This document shows, piece by piece, positions 47,247 to 59,597 of a DNA stretch of 64,000 nucleotides. The position numbers and the translations under genes were made by a program. The DNA is taken from assembly GCA_015227615.1 (NCBI GenBank), contig JAALGZ010000014.1, positions 868,001 to 932,000 on the forward strand, given 5' to 3'. The notes below the pieces were generated by a model. That model ran no database searches and was not told the origin of the DNA. It saw nothing but the letters and a program-made list of their open reading frames with translations. Origin of the DNA: Labyrinthula sp. Ha. Taxonomy: Eukaryota; Sar; Bigyra; Labyrinthulida; Labyrinthulaceae. Positions within the stretch are counted from its first letter, which is position 1. Each line of letters opens with the position of its first letter.

Positions 47247-48641
47247 CTAGGATGTAGTTAAATATATAAAAAATGGATAAATAGGTTGAGATACCAGGAG
47301 TATCCTCTCCACTGAATTGTACTCAGGGAGTTGGTGAGCTTAGATATGGATGTAGAGGGGGAATTTAAGTTCAAGGTAAAATTAGCTGGGATCAACTCGA
47401 ATGGTGCCTCAAAAAGGCGAAAGGTATAGTAACCATGCTGTTTGCTGAGTGTAAAAAAAAACATCTGTAGCTGCAACCCATTCTAAATCAGAGTGGAGAA
47501 AGTCATCTGCAATGATAAGTAGAATGAGGATTACCTTAGACGACAAACCAGAGTGGAAGTTTCGAGATGCTGAGTTGCTTTCGGAACAATTTTCATTAAA
47601 TTTTGAATCACCAAGAACGGTAGAGCATAGAAAACAAGAGATTAAACAAAAAATGGTTCGCTCTGTTGACTTTTCCCAAATAACCTTGTGATTTGTTTTC
47701 GCAAACTAGATTTAAAAAAAGTATATAAAACATCTCGAAACATCATTTGAAATGGCTTACCTTAATCCCTTTCTATTTTGTGTGAATAAGTATGTGATAA
47801 TCTGTTTCTGCCTTGCTTTAGAAGTAAAAATCTCAAACAAATTTTGAGCTAGTGTATCTTGATCCCTTTCTTCTTCACTTGAATATGTCCAACTGCATCT
47901 CTTTCTTCTGCTAATTCAAGACCCTTGTCCTCGTTCCTTAAATAAGTGCATCAACTTCTATTTTTCCCTCTGTAAGAAATTATTATCTTCTTCTTAGTTT
48001 GAAATCTTGCGTCATTTGACACACTGGTTTCCTGATTTGTGAATATTACTTTACGCAATCGCTCCAGCTAATCACAAGCGAGGAGGTTTGACTCCGGAGT
48101 AAACAAGAACATATTCTAATGACGATGACTAGCAACGACCTACAGCTTGAAAGTATTCTCTGGTGGTTAATGAATCTAAGGATTCTGGATGGAATCCAGC
48201 TTTCATCCAGAGTAGTAACTCTCATCTACCTTAAGCCTTCAGGCCACTAGTTTAGGAAGGAATTATAACCCGATTATGAGCAGTCTATTTTCACAGCAGT
48301 GTCTTCAATCGAGCCTTTTCTTTACCTAAGAGTTTGACTAGAACATACAAATTCGTACCTGCTACTAATTGCAAAACGTTGAAGCCAGGCGTTTTTCCAG
48401 GATGGAATATAAACTACTCTTGACAATAGGAATTAAAACTTGTAACGTTGTAGATGCACAATCGTCCAATGGTTTATTTGCCCGCAAGAAGCAGACCTCA
48501 TTTCCTGCGGCAATCCAACGGGCAGAAAACAAGCCTACGAACGTTACATGAAACAAAATATACAAACCTGAATCTTCAAATATCTAAAATTTAACAATAC
48601 TATTATCTTGCTATATTCACAAATATAACTTTTTCATCTAT
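47247..48641. other. Gene-poor stretch
   Basis: About 1.4 kb. One fairly long frame near 47500-47692 (plus) and a pair of opposing frames at 48365-48565 show no recognisable domain. Confidence 0.35.
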
Positions 48642-50562
48642 CTAACGCCAGAAGCTGTTGAAGAAATTTCCAATTTTGTTGTTCAAATTAGCCATCTCGT
48701 CCTTCAAAGTCTTTTCTTTTTCTTCTTTCTTCTCCATATCCTCAATTTCTTTGATAGCCCTTTCAGCTTCTGTGAGTTCCTTTCCTGCTTCGCTTTCCTC
48801 ATCTTCCTCCGTTTGAAGTTTTGGCAAGAATTCTCTCAATAAAGCTAGTTTTCTTTGTTTAGCTTCTTCTTGCTGTTTAAGTAAGTGCTCTTTGTATACG
48901 GCACTATCTAAGAAACTTTCGGGCTCAATTCCATCGTGGACGAGCTTATGAATTACTTGAGTCTCAGCAAGTCCAATTCTTAACATTTTGACATAGTTAT
49001 CAAACACTGGGTCTTCCTCATGCAATTTACGAAGTTTCTTTGGTCGCATAGTTCTGAAAGTGTTCTTTTTCGAAATTTTATTTTTCATGCTACTCTTTTT
49101 CTTTTGTTCAAAAAGTTGGCCAAGAATTTGGTGAGCATCCTCAAAATTTCCCTTCTCTGGTTCGGTCTGGGCTTTAGGAAGAAAAATATCCAATATTTTC
49201 ATCTTTTGACGTTTGAGTTTTTCTTGATTTCGGTCAAGCACTTTTTTATAAGCGTCTGATCTTATAAACCCTTCAGGGTCAAGTCCGTCATAGACAACCT
49301 TATGTAGCACAGCTCCTTCTCTGAGACCAATAGCCATCATTTTTGCATACTTTTCAAATAGGGGATTATCAGGACCAAGCATCATAAGTTCAACAGGAGG
49401 AGGAGTAAATCGATTCTCCTCAGGTTTAGATTCTTCTTTTTGACGTTTAAGAACCTCATCAGACAAAAAATTGCTAAGAAAATTTTGCACCTCGGCAAAG
49501 TCAGCTTTAGTCACGGTTTTAGCTCTTTCTTTGTCTTTCAAAAGTTGCATCTTAGGTAAAAATCTTTTCAAAATATCAAGTTTTTGGTCCATCAGTGCCT
49601 TCTGTTGGTCAGCAAGATATGAGTTATACACATCAGACTCCATAAAAGCTTGAGGAGAAAGACCGTCTTTTATAAGCTTGTGGAAGACCTGTGGCTCACC
49701 TAATCCAATTGAAAACATTTTTCCGTACTGTTCATATTCAGAAGCATCAGGTGCTAAAGAAACAAGCTCTTTCTTAGGGATCTGAAATACAGGTTTCGCT
49801 TCAGCTTTGCTACCTGTATCACTTGCACCATCTAATCTCTGCTGAAAAAATTCGCCAAGAATTGCATGAACACCAGTAAAGTCTCCTTTTTGAGGTCTTG
49901 CACGGATCTTTGGTAATGTCATCTTCAAAATTTCAAGTTTCTGTGCCATAATCTGCTCCTGCTCTTTGTTTAGAAAACTATTGTAAGCTTCAGAGGATAA
50001 AAAACCTTCAGGATCTAAGCCATCATAAACTATTTTTTGCAGAACAGGCCCTTCTTGCATTCCAAAGTCAAGCATCTTAACATACCTATCATAAACGGTT
50101 GAGTTGGGTGCAAATTTTTCAAGGACTTTTGACGCTCTTCTAACTTTTCCCATATTGTCCCCTTTCTTCTTTTTACCACGTTTTACACTCGCGTCTAAAT
50201 AATGACATAAAAGAAAAAACAATACTTGTAGGAAGGGGATTGTTGAACAGACCATCAGGATCAAGTCCATCTTGGATCATCTTATGACGAATTTGCCCTT
50301 CTTCTAGACCAACTTTTAACATATTCTTATACTTGTCATACACTTTGTAATCAGGCGGAAGGATCTGTAAATCGTGTGCTTGTATTCTCGGAATTTTAAT
50401 CGTTCGACTGGCAAAACTTCTTCCCGAAGTGACACTTGGAGTACTAGTTTGTCCGAGGGATATCCCTTTCATATCTAAGAACTCCAGAAGAAAACTATCT
50501 TTCTTCTTTGGGGCTTCGTTAGCCACAGCCTCAAGGTTATTTAACTGATCTACTTCTGCCAT
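48642..50562 (-). CDS. Five-repeat protein with WASHC3/CCDC53-like motifs
   Basis: Two exons (50562-50226, 50194-48642) around a 31-nt intron; 629 residues. Five copies of a motif 'Y-x-x-Y-x-K-M-L-x-x-G-L-x-E-x-x-V-x-x-K-x-x-x-D-G-L-D-P-x-x-F' begin near residues 74, 147, 266, 392 and 510. Copies 2-5 are each followed by a charged helix ending in L-P-K (e.g. KLEILKMTLPK). This motif is the one near the C terminus of WASH-complex subunit 3 ('Y-L-K-M-x-x-V-G-V-P-x-x-A-I-x-x-K-M-x-x-x-G-L-D-P'), normally present once; related motifs occur in formins. The C-terminal 60 residues are highly charged coiled coil. A scaffold for actin regulators is an inference; no WH2 or acidic Arp2/3-binding tail is visible. 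Exon 1 alone carries the first copy, so the splice is needed for the array. Confidence 0.7.
50195..50225 (-). other. 31-nt intron of the five-repeat gene
   Basis: On the minus strand it begins GTATTG, has a T-rich interior, and ends ATTTAG. Phase 1. Removal joins exon 1 (112 codons plus one base) to exon 2 as ...PLPT-N-ASVKRGKKKK, the only way to connect the repeat-bearing frames. Confidence 0.8.
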
Positions 50563-53500
50563 ATCGTTTGTACTTTCTATGGTTGACTATTGTTGTTTAC
50601 TCGACGCACGGTGTATTTTTGTTTGCAAATATCTGATTGTATTATTGTTCTTTTCTGTATGTCGATGGTATATTAATTTTCCACTCACCATGTTGTGTTC
50701 AGCGTTTTCTGTTTTCTCCTCATTTTGTTCAACGGCTATGTCTGGTGTATTTTACCTGCAGTGAACTTCTTCAATTTGCCCAAAATGAATCATATTGCGA
50801 GATTCTCGGAGCAAAGAGAAAAACACAACAAGCTTAAGCGTTTCTCGAAAACCTTATTTACAAGAAATAGACTCCTCAGAGCAAAAAAAGCAGAACTAGA
50901 GCTTATAAAATAGCAACAGTAGAACTTAAGTAGATATTGTCTATTTATTCACTTTGATTTAGCTGCAATGACAAGATATGCGAAGTGCCCTAACTGCCAA
51001 GGTTTCAATGAGAGTGTGTAGGATTAGTCCATGCAAATCTGCAAGCAAGAAGTATACCCAAACAACTAAAAAGAAGTGGAAACCACTGATTAGTCAAAAC
51101 CTTTAAACCTTATATTATATCTCATATAATTTCTCTTGATGATCCCCGTTTGTTTGACTTCACGGCCCTACACTGTTAGTCTTATATCTGCAGTGCACTA
51201 AAGGGTCTCGTTTTGAAATAAATCTCGTTTTTACCAACACAAAATATTCCAAATAGATCGTCATTTTTAAAGAAAGTCTAAAATACAAAAATGTCCCTCA
51301 ACTGGACATCAATTAAAGATAAAAGGTTAACAAGTTCAATGTCTAGTAGAGAACACCTTACAAGTTCTGTTTATTAAAGTATACTTCCTATCCCTGAACG
51401 GCGGGAAGAAACGAAGATACAACCAGGAAAAAACATAAGATTAATTCTCTTACTTTGTATGTTGAGCACCCAGTACCAGCATACAAAGTACCATAGACAA
51501 ACATCTATGAGTATGATCTTATTAAGAAGGGTCAGGTGAACAGATTTTGGATATATTCAAGTAATGACAATATTACAATGACACTACCTTCAAAATCCAG
51601 GTGTTTAGAACTTTTGGACAACTTCTTAATATATATATATATATTGATTCTCAATCTACCTGGTCTTGAGCTAATTCAATTGTGAGATGAGTGTAACTAT
51701 TTTGGGAAGTAATATCCTTAAATGCAAGGTAAGGGAAATCTCCTAAGATATTAATAAAAAAGTAGAGTCATATGTTTTAACTATATACTCCAAGTCTCTT
51801 ACTCAATTTTTCATAAGTAATTTAGAGGTTTTGGCCACCTTCGTTTAATAACATTAAGATACAAATGAGGATAAAGTCCAAGCTAAGATCAGGGTTTAAG
51901 GTTTGCCTATACTTAGCCAAGACGGTAAAGAATAAATTGCTGGGCAATGTTCTAGTCAGTAGCTTTTTTTATTTTACTCTAACACTCCAATATATCTATC
52001 TGTTCTCAAGAAAATATCTAAAGAATAAAAGATTGAAATCAGCGCAGCAATATAAGGTAGTTCTTTATTGTATAGTTGAAAGGAGAGTGTCTACCATCTT
52101 AACACAAGCACAATACAAGCAACCGGTAAGCGGCAGAGTGACTACATCCACCCTAATTGCAAAGAGGCAGGTAAGAGAGGCAAATTAAAACAGTTTTTCT
52201 TAGCAAGGTGGACCCATTTTAATTTCTAAAAAAAATTTGACAAGAACAAGTTGGACGTGTAGAGTTATTGATAATACAGTTCAAGTTCATAATTTATCTA
52301 ACCAAGGAGAGCAAAATTGGGGTCTTTAGTTAGTAAGGTTGAATAAAAAGATGGTGTTTCCTTTGGTGATTCAGAGTTGTGCTGAGGTTTAACGCAAAGA
52401 TCAGAAGGGGTTAAATTTAGGTCATGAAACATGTCTCATATGAGATCATCTTTCTGTACTTGGATCGCTAAATATAGTAGGTCTCCAAGGCCCATAAAGC
52501 CCTGTATAATTGGTGATTCTATTCACTAGGCGACGCGCAAAACTTTGCACCTCCGAGAACAGGAAATATTTAATAAATATATTTTGTAAATGTTAATTAA
52601 AAAAACTATGACCAGCCGTGTATTTTTATTTTAACTATGCTCTATACACAAAGTCCCGAGGTTTGTTTTTCACAGAGCCTTCGCCTAAAACTACTACTGA
52701 CATGTGATTCAACATAGTACTTCGAACTTTTCCTTAGTGTAAAACAAAATTATTTTTAACTATTGGAAAGAGAGTAGTTCATGAAGATTCTTTCTGTGTA
52801 GTATATGGAGAGGTGGATTTCTGTAGATGCAATGATTGTCTAACTTTTGAAAACTTGCACCTGCTAGTTCCTGCAAACGCTATAAAGAGACTATCAATAC
52901 AATCCACACATGAAGCGGAACAATTAATGCTACTAAATGAAATCAAAGCATATAGTTAGTTGAATTAAATGTAGTCGGCTAAAGTCGTTTCCAAAAGCCA
53001 TGCAAAAATAAAGTGGATGGTTAGGCGCACAAACTTGATCAAATATGCGGAAAACTATGTTCCACTAAGATAATATGGTAAAAAAAGAACGAATGTTCTT
53101 GCCTAGATATCTATATTCACCGGGTCAGTGAGGGTCCATAAAGAGGAACGTTTCTCCAGAGAAAGCGGGCTACAATACGTACTTTATGTTGTGTTATGAT
53201 TGAATCAATTGGTTTAACCTTATAACCACAAAATATTCTGCAAATAGTAAGAGAAGAGTTTGATGAAAGAAATTATTAACTGATAGACACATGGGTTTAT
53301 CACAAATGCGTTATAAGTTTAGTAATGAAGTAACCCAGCTTAATTTAGCTTGATGTTCGTATGTTATATGTGTACCTAATTAATAAAGATTTAAGTCCCA
53401 TAATAATTTAGTTTACTGCTGTAGCTCAAGTATGAGGAGAACAAGGCTCGCAGGGTACAAGGAACGCTATTTATGGTTTAAAAGAGGTATATCATAAGGT

Positions 53501-56500
53501 AACAGGAATGTCAACAAATAGAATCTCGAGTCAAAACTCGTGTAAATTAAGAGTAGATTATGAAAATAGTTTGAATATGATGTAGAGTTTTGGAAATAGA
53601 TGCCAATTTGGTAGAATCATGTTAAAAATTATTCGAGAGGAATGATACTATGTTCCCGGGCTTTAATGTCTGAATTGAATTATATTTTGAACATGTTTGA
53701 ATGAAATTTCATTTACGGCTTCGTTCAAAAATAGAGAAAGGTATGATGGCTTTAAATTTCCAATAGAACTCAAAAGATTTTTGCTAATATTCTAATTTAA
53801 CGTAGAATGCAAGAATAGGCATCTCGCACTAGTTACAAATGGTTAGACAGTGCTAAATCAGTTGAAAATTATAATTTAAAGCCATGCGTACATGCTGGGC
53901 TTTATCCCGCTATCCTCGATGGGTAGACAAATTTTCTCCTAATTATTCTATTTTTAAACTCACAACAGGGTTTAGAACGGCTTCTCATTAAAGTTTATTA
54001 GACCTTTTATGATTTATCATGGTTTTCGAACAGGTCTAGGCGAATCTCTACACCACGTGGAGTCAGAGAGGTGGAACACATTGAGAATTTTTGAAAATAA
54101 TATTTCTTGTCTTACTAAACGAGGTGCAATCTCTGCATCGATGAATTGGCTGGGTAGCTGTTTGGGGAACCAAATGAGTTCGTCTAAGATTTTCTCTGAG
54201 TTTGGAGGAATCTGTATAAATTCTTCACTGAGAAAAATGGGTTTCACAATAGAGCGCGGAGGATTTAAAATACCTTCGAGTTTTGTGTTTAACAAGTTTG
54301 GTTTGATGCTTAGAGATCTCTGATACCTAAGTAAGGGATTTACATTGCTATATACCTATAATGTGCATATTCATTGGTTACCAACGATTCGGGTATCTAG
54401 AAATCTACGTGAATACCCTCTTGGATATTGGTGTATTTTAAGTAAAATTTCAGCTCCAGGAACAAAGCTATACATTATACACAATTCTAAATACTACCTG
54501 CTAATATGAATCAATAAATATAAAGGAGCTCATTAGAGATTCTGGGAACAAGAACTAATCATAATACATAGGCTCTAATTGTATCATTAAATTATTTATA
54601 ACAATAATAACTTACACAATTAAAACGTTATTTCTTGTAACTTTAATATGGTTTAACATAAAAACTTGAAGCTAACACTAATAATAAAAAAATCCCTTGA
54701 ACTTAAAATGCATGGAATTATATTATCAATAATATCAGCAAATTGCTTCTAATTTTGTTCGAAATGAAATTGATATGGGCATAAATACAGCGCCGAAGAC
54801 TTAATCTACAATTCTTCGTTTTTTAACTCTTATGTACATAAAAATTAGTTAAGAAGCGAAATATGTACAGGATATGGCAATAGGAAGAGCCTTGTTTAAC
54901 TATGGCAAATAGACGAATATTCCCCATGTCAATAGTAGGTTTAAAGTATGTGGACGATTCTATTACAAAGTTAATACATATACATTTTCCATTTGAACTT
55001 TAGATCTTTTTAGGATTGATATGAATAAGAAACGTTAAATATTAAGGGTAACCTATCCAAATCAAGATGCCCAGGTATTAGACCTGGACTATCATAGACA
55101 ACAAGGGCTTGAATTAGGTACCCGACAAAGTAAAATAAAGTTCCTGCAAAATTAACATTATTATGAAAATGCGAGAAATATAGCTTTGAGTAAGTTACAC
55201 AAAGTAGAGCTCTTTAAATTGCAAAGTATATTAGAAAAGAATACGCCTCTCAGTAGCTAATTATCATCAGGCAACGAAAAGTATGAATTACTGGGCGTGT
55301 TTGAGAATGTCTACAAGGATACAGCCCCTTGGTAGAAAAATTTTCTTTGTAACTCTCCAATATCATTATAAGAACAGTACTAGGCTCTGATATTTCAACT
55401 GAAACTTTTTTTATATTTAGGGATTATCTGCTTCAATTTCAACATTGCGCAAGATTATATCACACGAATTTTGATATCACCAGGATAGAATTTATAGTCA
55501 GGTGATATTGCCTCTTTTTTCATTTACATAAAATGAAGTTAGAATTACACAACTGCAGTACTTTTCTTAACAATTTAAACTTAGATACGTCTATAGTTAA
55601 TATAAAGCATTTTTTATAGCGACGGCCGAGACCAGGCTTTGTTAGTTTCAGCTCAGTTAGTACTTGCAGTACTTCTATGATAGTACAAAAAACATTTAAA
55701 CACAAAAGTGGATGTAAAAAGAAGAAATATCTAGTAATTTTTCTAACTTTCTTATCAGGTATTGACTAATGATTCCATCTAATTTAGTATATACTTTCAT
55801 ACATTTACTTCAGAACTAGCTACAGCCATTACCTTTTTACATATGGCTAGACGCAAATGGCACCTTAAGCTCTGGTGTTCACTTTAGATGCTGAAAATGG
55901 GATGTAATATGGCTACAAATGCGTCCTCGCAGCCTCGGGGTTATTTTATTACAAAGAATAGGGCTTAAAGTTATGTTTGGGAGTTGCAGGTTACTTGAAG
56001 TAACCGCACAGGTGATTTCATAACTTCTTTAGGCTTCAATTCATGATATCCTTAAGACGTTTGATTGCTATGCCGCTTGGGTTCCGCGTAATGATTTAAT
56101 AAAAGTAAGATTTTGTCTTTGCAGGAAGAAGTTGCATGTGGATAATCAATCGATTTCTCTATTTAACCTCTGAACACGTAATAATTTTTGCTAAGAATTC
56201 GAATTATTGAAGGCATTGATATAGAACAGGTACATTTACGAAGTACAACTTGACATACAATTAACCTCCATTTGTTTGAGGAATGGTGCTTCTTATTTTC
56301 TCAGGGTAATTATTCTTTTTTTAAGAAACATGTGACAGGTGTCTGAATTTATCTGTTACAGCTATCGAGTTGGTGACAGGAAAGATCTAGTACAGAGAAA
56401 CATGTTACAATTATCTTTACCTCTATAGCTCAGAGCTAGTGGTACCTACAAACGACGAGATATAATAATGAAATAGAGAAAGAATGGTCTCAATATATGA

Positions 56501-57890
56501 GATGCTGTTCAAAAGCTGAAAACTATAAAATGAGATCTCTGCTGAGATTATGTTTCAGTAAGTGTGAATAAACTCTATTAGCATTTGTTTTGGTTACGTT
56601 GAATTGAACACAACGGGTTCATAATAAACCTGTACAGCTTCAGGTCAAAGTTCACAGGGTTTCTAGGGTATGTGCTTAGTCTAAATACACAGCGCTAATG
56701 CATTCGATTTATCCAGAAAACATTTACAGTGCAGTGTATAATTTCCATTAAGTATTGAAAATGCGGATTATTCGTTACGACAATAGAGAATTATAAAGAG
56801 TTGTCTGGATTTGTTTCTTTTAGTGCAAGTTGAGCTAGTTGACCAAAACATCTAAACTAAGCTTAATACATTAGGGCTTTCTTAAATCTTGTTCTTAAGG
56901 ATGGAAACACGAATTCAATTATCTGAGGTGAAGCCAGTTCTTTATTGGTACAAGATGATTGAACGAAACTTGATAACACTCTTTCTTATAGTATAACTTA
57001 TCTGAATATATATACCTCAATGATGCATTAAGACGCAAGTTCCAATAATGTAATTCGTAACACTTTAAACCTGTAGTCTAAGTAGTACAAGGATTTTTTT
57101 ACACAAAATCTAAGGGTAGACGTGTCTGTTACCATTAGGTACCGGCTTTGCTGAAAATTATTAATAATTAATTGAAAATGGTTTTGGTTCTGAGTATCAA
57201 CAAAGGAATTGGGATTATTATTCTCATCAAAAGATTATGATTTTATTCTGATTATCAATTGATTATCAATAATCAAAAAAATGGTTGGGGAGTTATCAGA
57301 AAATCTATAACCAAATTATGGGCAAAGTCTTAAATAATGAATTAAGCCCGATTCCTAATTGTCACAGAACTTTACTTGCTTGTAATCTGTTTTGACGTCA
57401 AGATTGGAGATTGAACCTTGCTATGTAGTTGATATTGTTCACCTAAGCTGAAAGACTTCTCATTCGCCAAGTGCTTGCTGTGTGGGTTACAGCTTTAAGT
57501 CCAAAATTCCTCGTCTATTCGTAATTCTATGCTCAGGGAACAAGTATTCATACTCGCCAACATGAAACCATAGTGAATGCTGAAAGGCATAAAAAATATA
57601 CAGTTCTTGAGGCTGGTTACCCAAAATGCTCCCTCTGAAATCTACTACGCTAATAATCCTGAAACTAAATATCTTATTATGATCTTTTCACTATTTCCTT
57701 AATTTATTTCTAACCAAGTCCCAAAATAATTTCTTAGGAGATAACAGTATTCCGCTTTGTTGTGAACTTTAATAATTTATAAATATAAAAAAGTGAAGAA
57801 ATCTTAATATACATCTATAGATAAGAAAGAGGTTAAACATTTTATATAAACTCGACGTAAAACAATTGCTATTCAGTTACTATTGGAATC
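50563..57890. other. Long gene-poor stretch
   Basis: About 7.3 kb. A short Lys/Arg-rich frame at 50785-50913 (42 codons, plus) lies divergent to the five-repeat gene and may be the last exon of a small basic protein, but I cannot recognise it or its upstream exons. At 54017-54323 both strands are open for about 100 codons; the minus frame (NPPRSIVKPIF..., PPNSEKILDELIWFPKQLP) looks more protein-like, but no family is recognised. An AT microsatellite is at 51629-51644. Nothing else is supported. Confidence 0.35.
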
Positions 57891-59522
57891 ATGCAAAAGG
57901 AGAATAGGTATGAGAGTAATATATTTTTTTTATTATCTATAGAAGAAAATGAGACCTTGCACTCTCCAACTTTCATTAGTCTACCCCTGAAGGAGAAACT
58001 ACAACAATTAAAACAACTCCTGTATGAAAACCAAGATTATATTTTAGCCTATATTTTATTCTCTTTTAGCTTTGGAATAATGTCTCTTTTTTCTACAGAT
58101 TCAATAGTTGTTCAATATGGAGAGCGGCTGCCATATTTGTATGGCTTGCCAATTGCTCTTTTTCACATCTGCGCTAAGAAAAGAGTACAAGCTACACGAG
58201 CACTGAGCTCAACTGTTTTACTATTTTGTATTTCACAACTTTTTCCATTTTTTTTCTTCAAAATTTTAAATTATTTATCCAATAAACTAAAAAAGCCTGT
58301 TTATTATTCAAATGAAAAAATATTTAGTATCCTCAAAAAAATAAGGTTATTTACTCTCACTTTTATGACGTTTGGTCTCATCTTTCAAATCTTTTGGAAT
58401 AGATACCTGGAAACAACATATCCATCCTCTAACTCAAAATCTCTATCAACCCGTCTCAACTGGATGCAGTCTCTGCAGAATTTAACTATCCGTGAAATAC
58501 TTATACCTGGTTCTCATGACACTGGTGCAATCAAGGGGGAGTTTGAAGGCTTTCCATTCTTTTTACGATTTATTGAACCTTATTCAGCAACTCAATCTCT
58601 CAGTATAAAAGACCAGTTGGAAGCTGGGGTTCGTTCTTTAGACCTTAGATTATGTGATGCTCAATATGGTGCTGCTCGGATTTGTCATGGACCTGTTTTG
58701 CACTTTGGAGATTTCGAAGATGCGTTAATTCAAATATATAATTTTGTTGTGGAGAATCCATCAGAAATAGTAATTGTGTTCCTCAGAGTTGCTTACCAGC
58801 GCTATACAAAAACTTCCTATGAGATTAGAGAGTACGCGTCATTGATAAGAGAATTTGACGAGTTTAGATCCAGAATGATTTTTCCGAATGAGAGCTATAC
58901 TAGCGTAGGAAACCTAACAGCACAAGGAAAGAACCTTCTTGTTGCCTGTAGCGATTTTACGTGTGGTCAAGTGTTTGAAGAATTTGTGTTTGACACGTTT
59001 ACCAATAGTGAAATCTGGAATAGTGAATACAGTCCGGATACGTTTTTACCTGACATATATTCGGATATAGATAAATTTGAGTTTTTGATGGATAGGATGC
59101 TTTGTGGAGGTTTGACTGATGATGAGCTTTTTGGTAACAATATCAACAATGAAACAGAGTATGAATACTATGAATACTACGAAGGATTTGACACTAATGA
59201 AACGGAGTTTATAGTCCCTAATCAAGAAAAATTATTTGTGTTGAATGGGCAGCTTCCAATTACAGTTGGAGAAATATTTTATGGCTTTTGGCCTATGCTT
59301 ACAAAACTGTTTTCGCCTGATAGAGATATTGTTGGATGGTCAAGTCTGGAGAAGTTAGCTGGTGTGACCAATAAAATTTTGATGGACACCCTGGAAAACT
59401 TTGACGCGTTTGGTCCAAATACAACTTCCTGTGCAAACTTTACCCGTGTAAATATAATCTCTTCTGACTTTTTAAATGATGATGTCATAGAGCTCATAAT
59501 ATCTAAAAACTTTCAAGATTAA
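57891..59522 (+). CDS. Membrane-anchored PI-PLC X-domain protein
   Basis: 543 residues, one exon. The N-terminal third holds several hydrophobic helices (about 48-70, 85-95, 103-128, 152-170). The X-type catalytic barrel follows from about 185: IPGSHDTGA with His209 and ICHGPVL with His266, the two histidines of bacterial-type PI-PLC and eukaryotic PLCXD proteins; GVRSLDLRL between them and EIVIVFLR after them are the usual core strands. There is no Y, C2, PH or EF-hand domain, so it is PLCXD-like, not a classical PLC. A run of Glu/Tyr (about 422-434) interrupts the barrel tail. Many N-x-S/T sites in the catalytic part suggest it may face the lumen or outside. Substrate (PI, GPI or other) cannot be told. 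Convergent with the HIR gene. Confidence 0.8.
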   Translation: MQKENRYESNIFFLLSIEENETLHSPTFISLPLKEKLQQLKQLLYENQDYILAYILFSFSFGIMSLFSTDSIVVQYGERLPYLYGLPIALFHICAKKRVQATRALSSTVLLFCISQLFPFFFFKILNYLSNKLKKPVYYSNEKIFSILKKIRLFTLTFMTFGLIFQIFWNRYLETTYPSSNSKSLSTRLNWMQSLQNLTIREILIPGSHDTGAIKGEFEGFPFFLRFIEPYSATQSLSIKDQLEAGVRSLDLRLCDAQYGAARICHGPVLHFGDFEDALIQIYNFVVENPSEIVIVFLRVAYQRYTKTSYEIREYASLIREFDEFRSRMIFPNESYTSVGNLTAQGKNLLVACSDFTCGQVFEEFVFDTFTNSEIWNSEYSPDTFLPDIYSDIDKFEFLMDRMLCGGLTDDELFGNNINNETEYEYYEYYEGFDTNETEFIVPNQEKLFVLNGQLPITVGEIFYGFWPMLTKLFSPDRDIVGWSSLEKLAGVTNKILMDTLENFDAFGPNTTSCANFTRVNIISSDFLNDDVIELIISKNFQD

Positions 59523-59597
59523 AGCCAGTATCATTGAAAACAATCGTTTTCATAGTAGGTAGATTCATTATTTATGTCAGTGCTAGAATAGTAAGAA

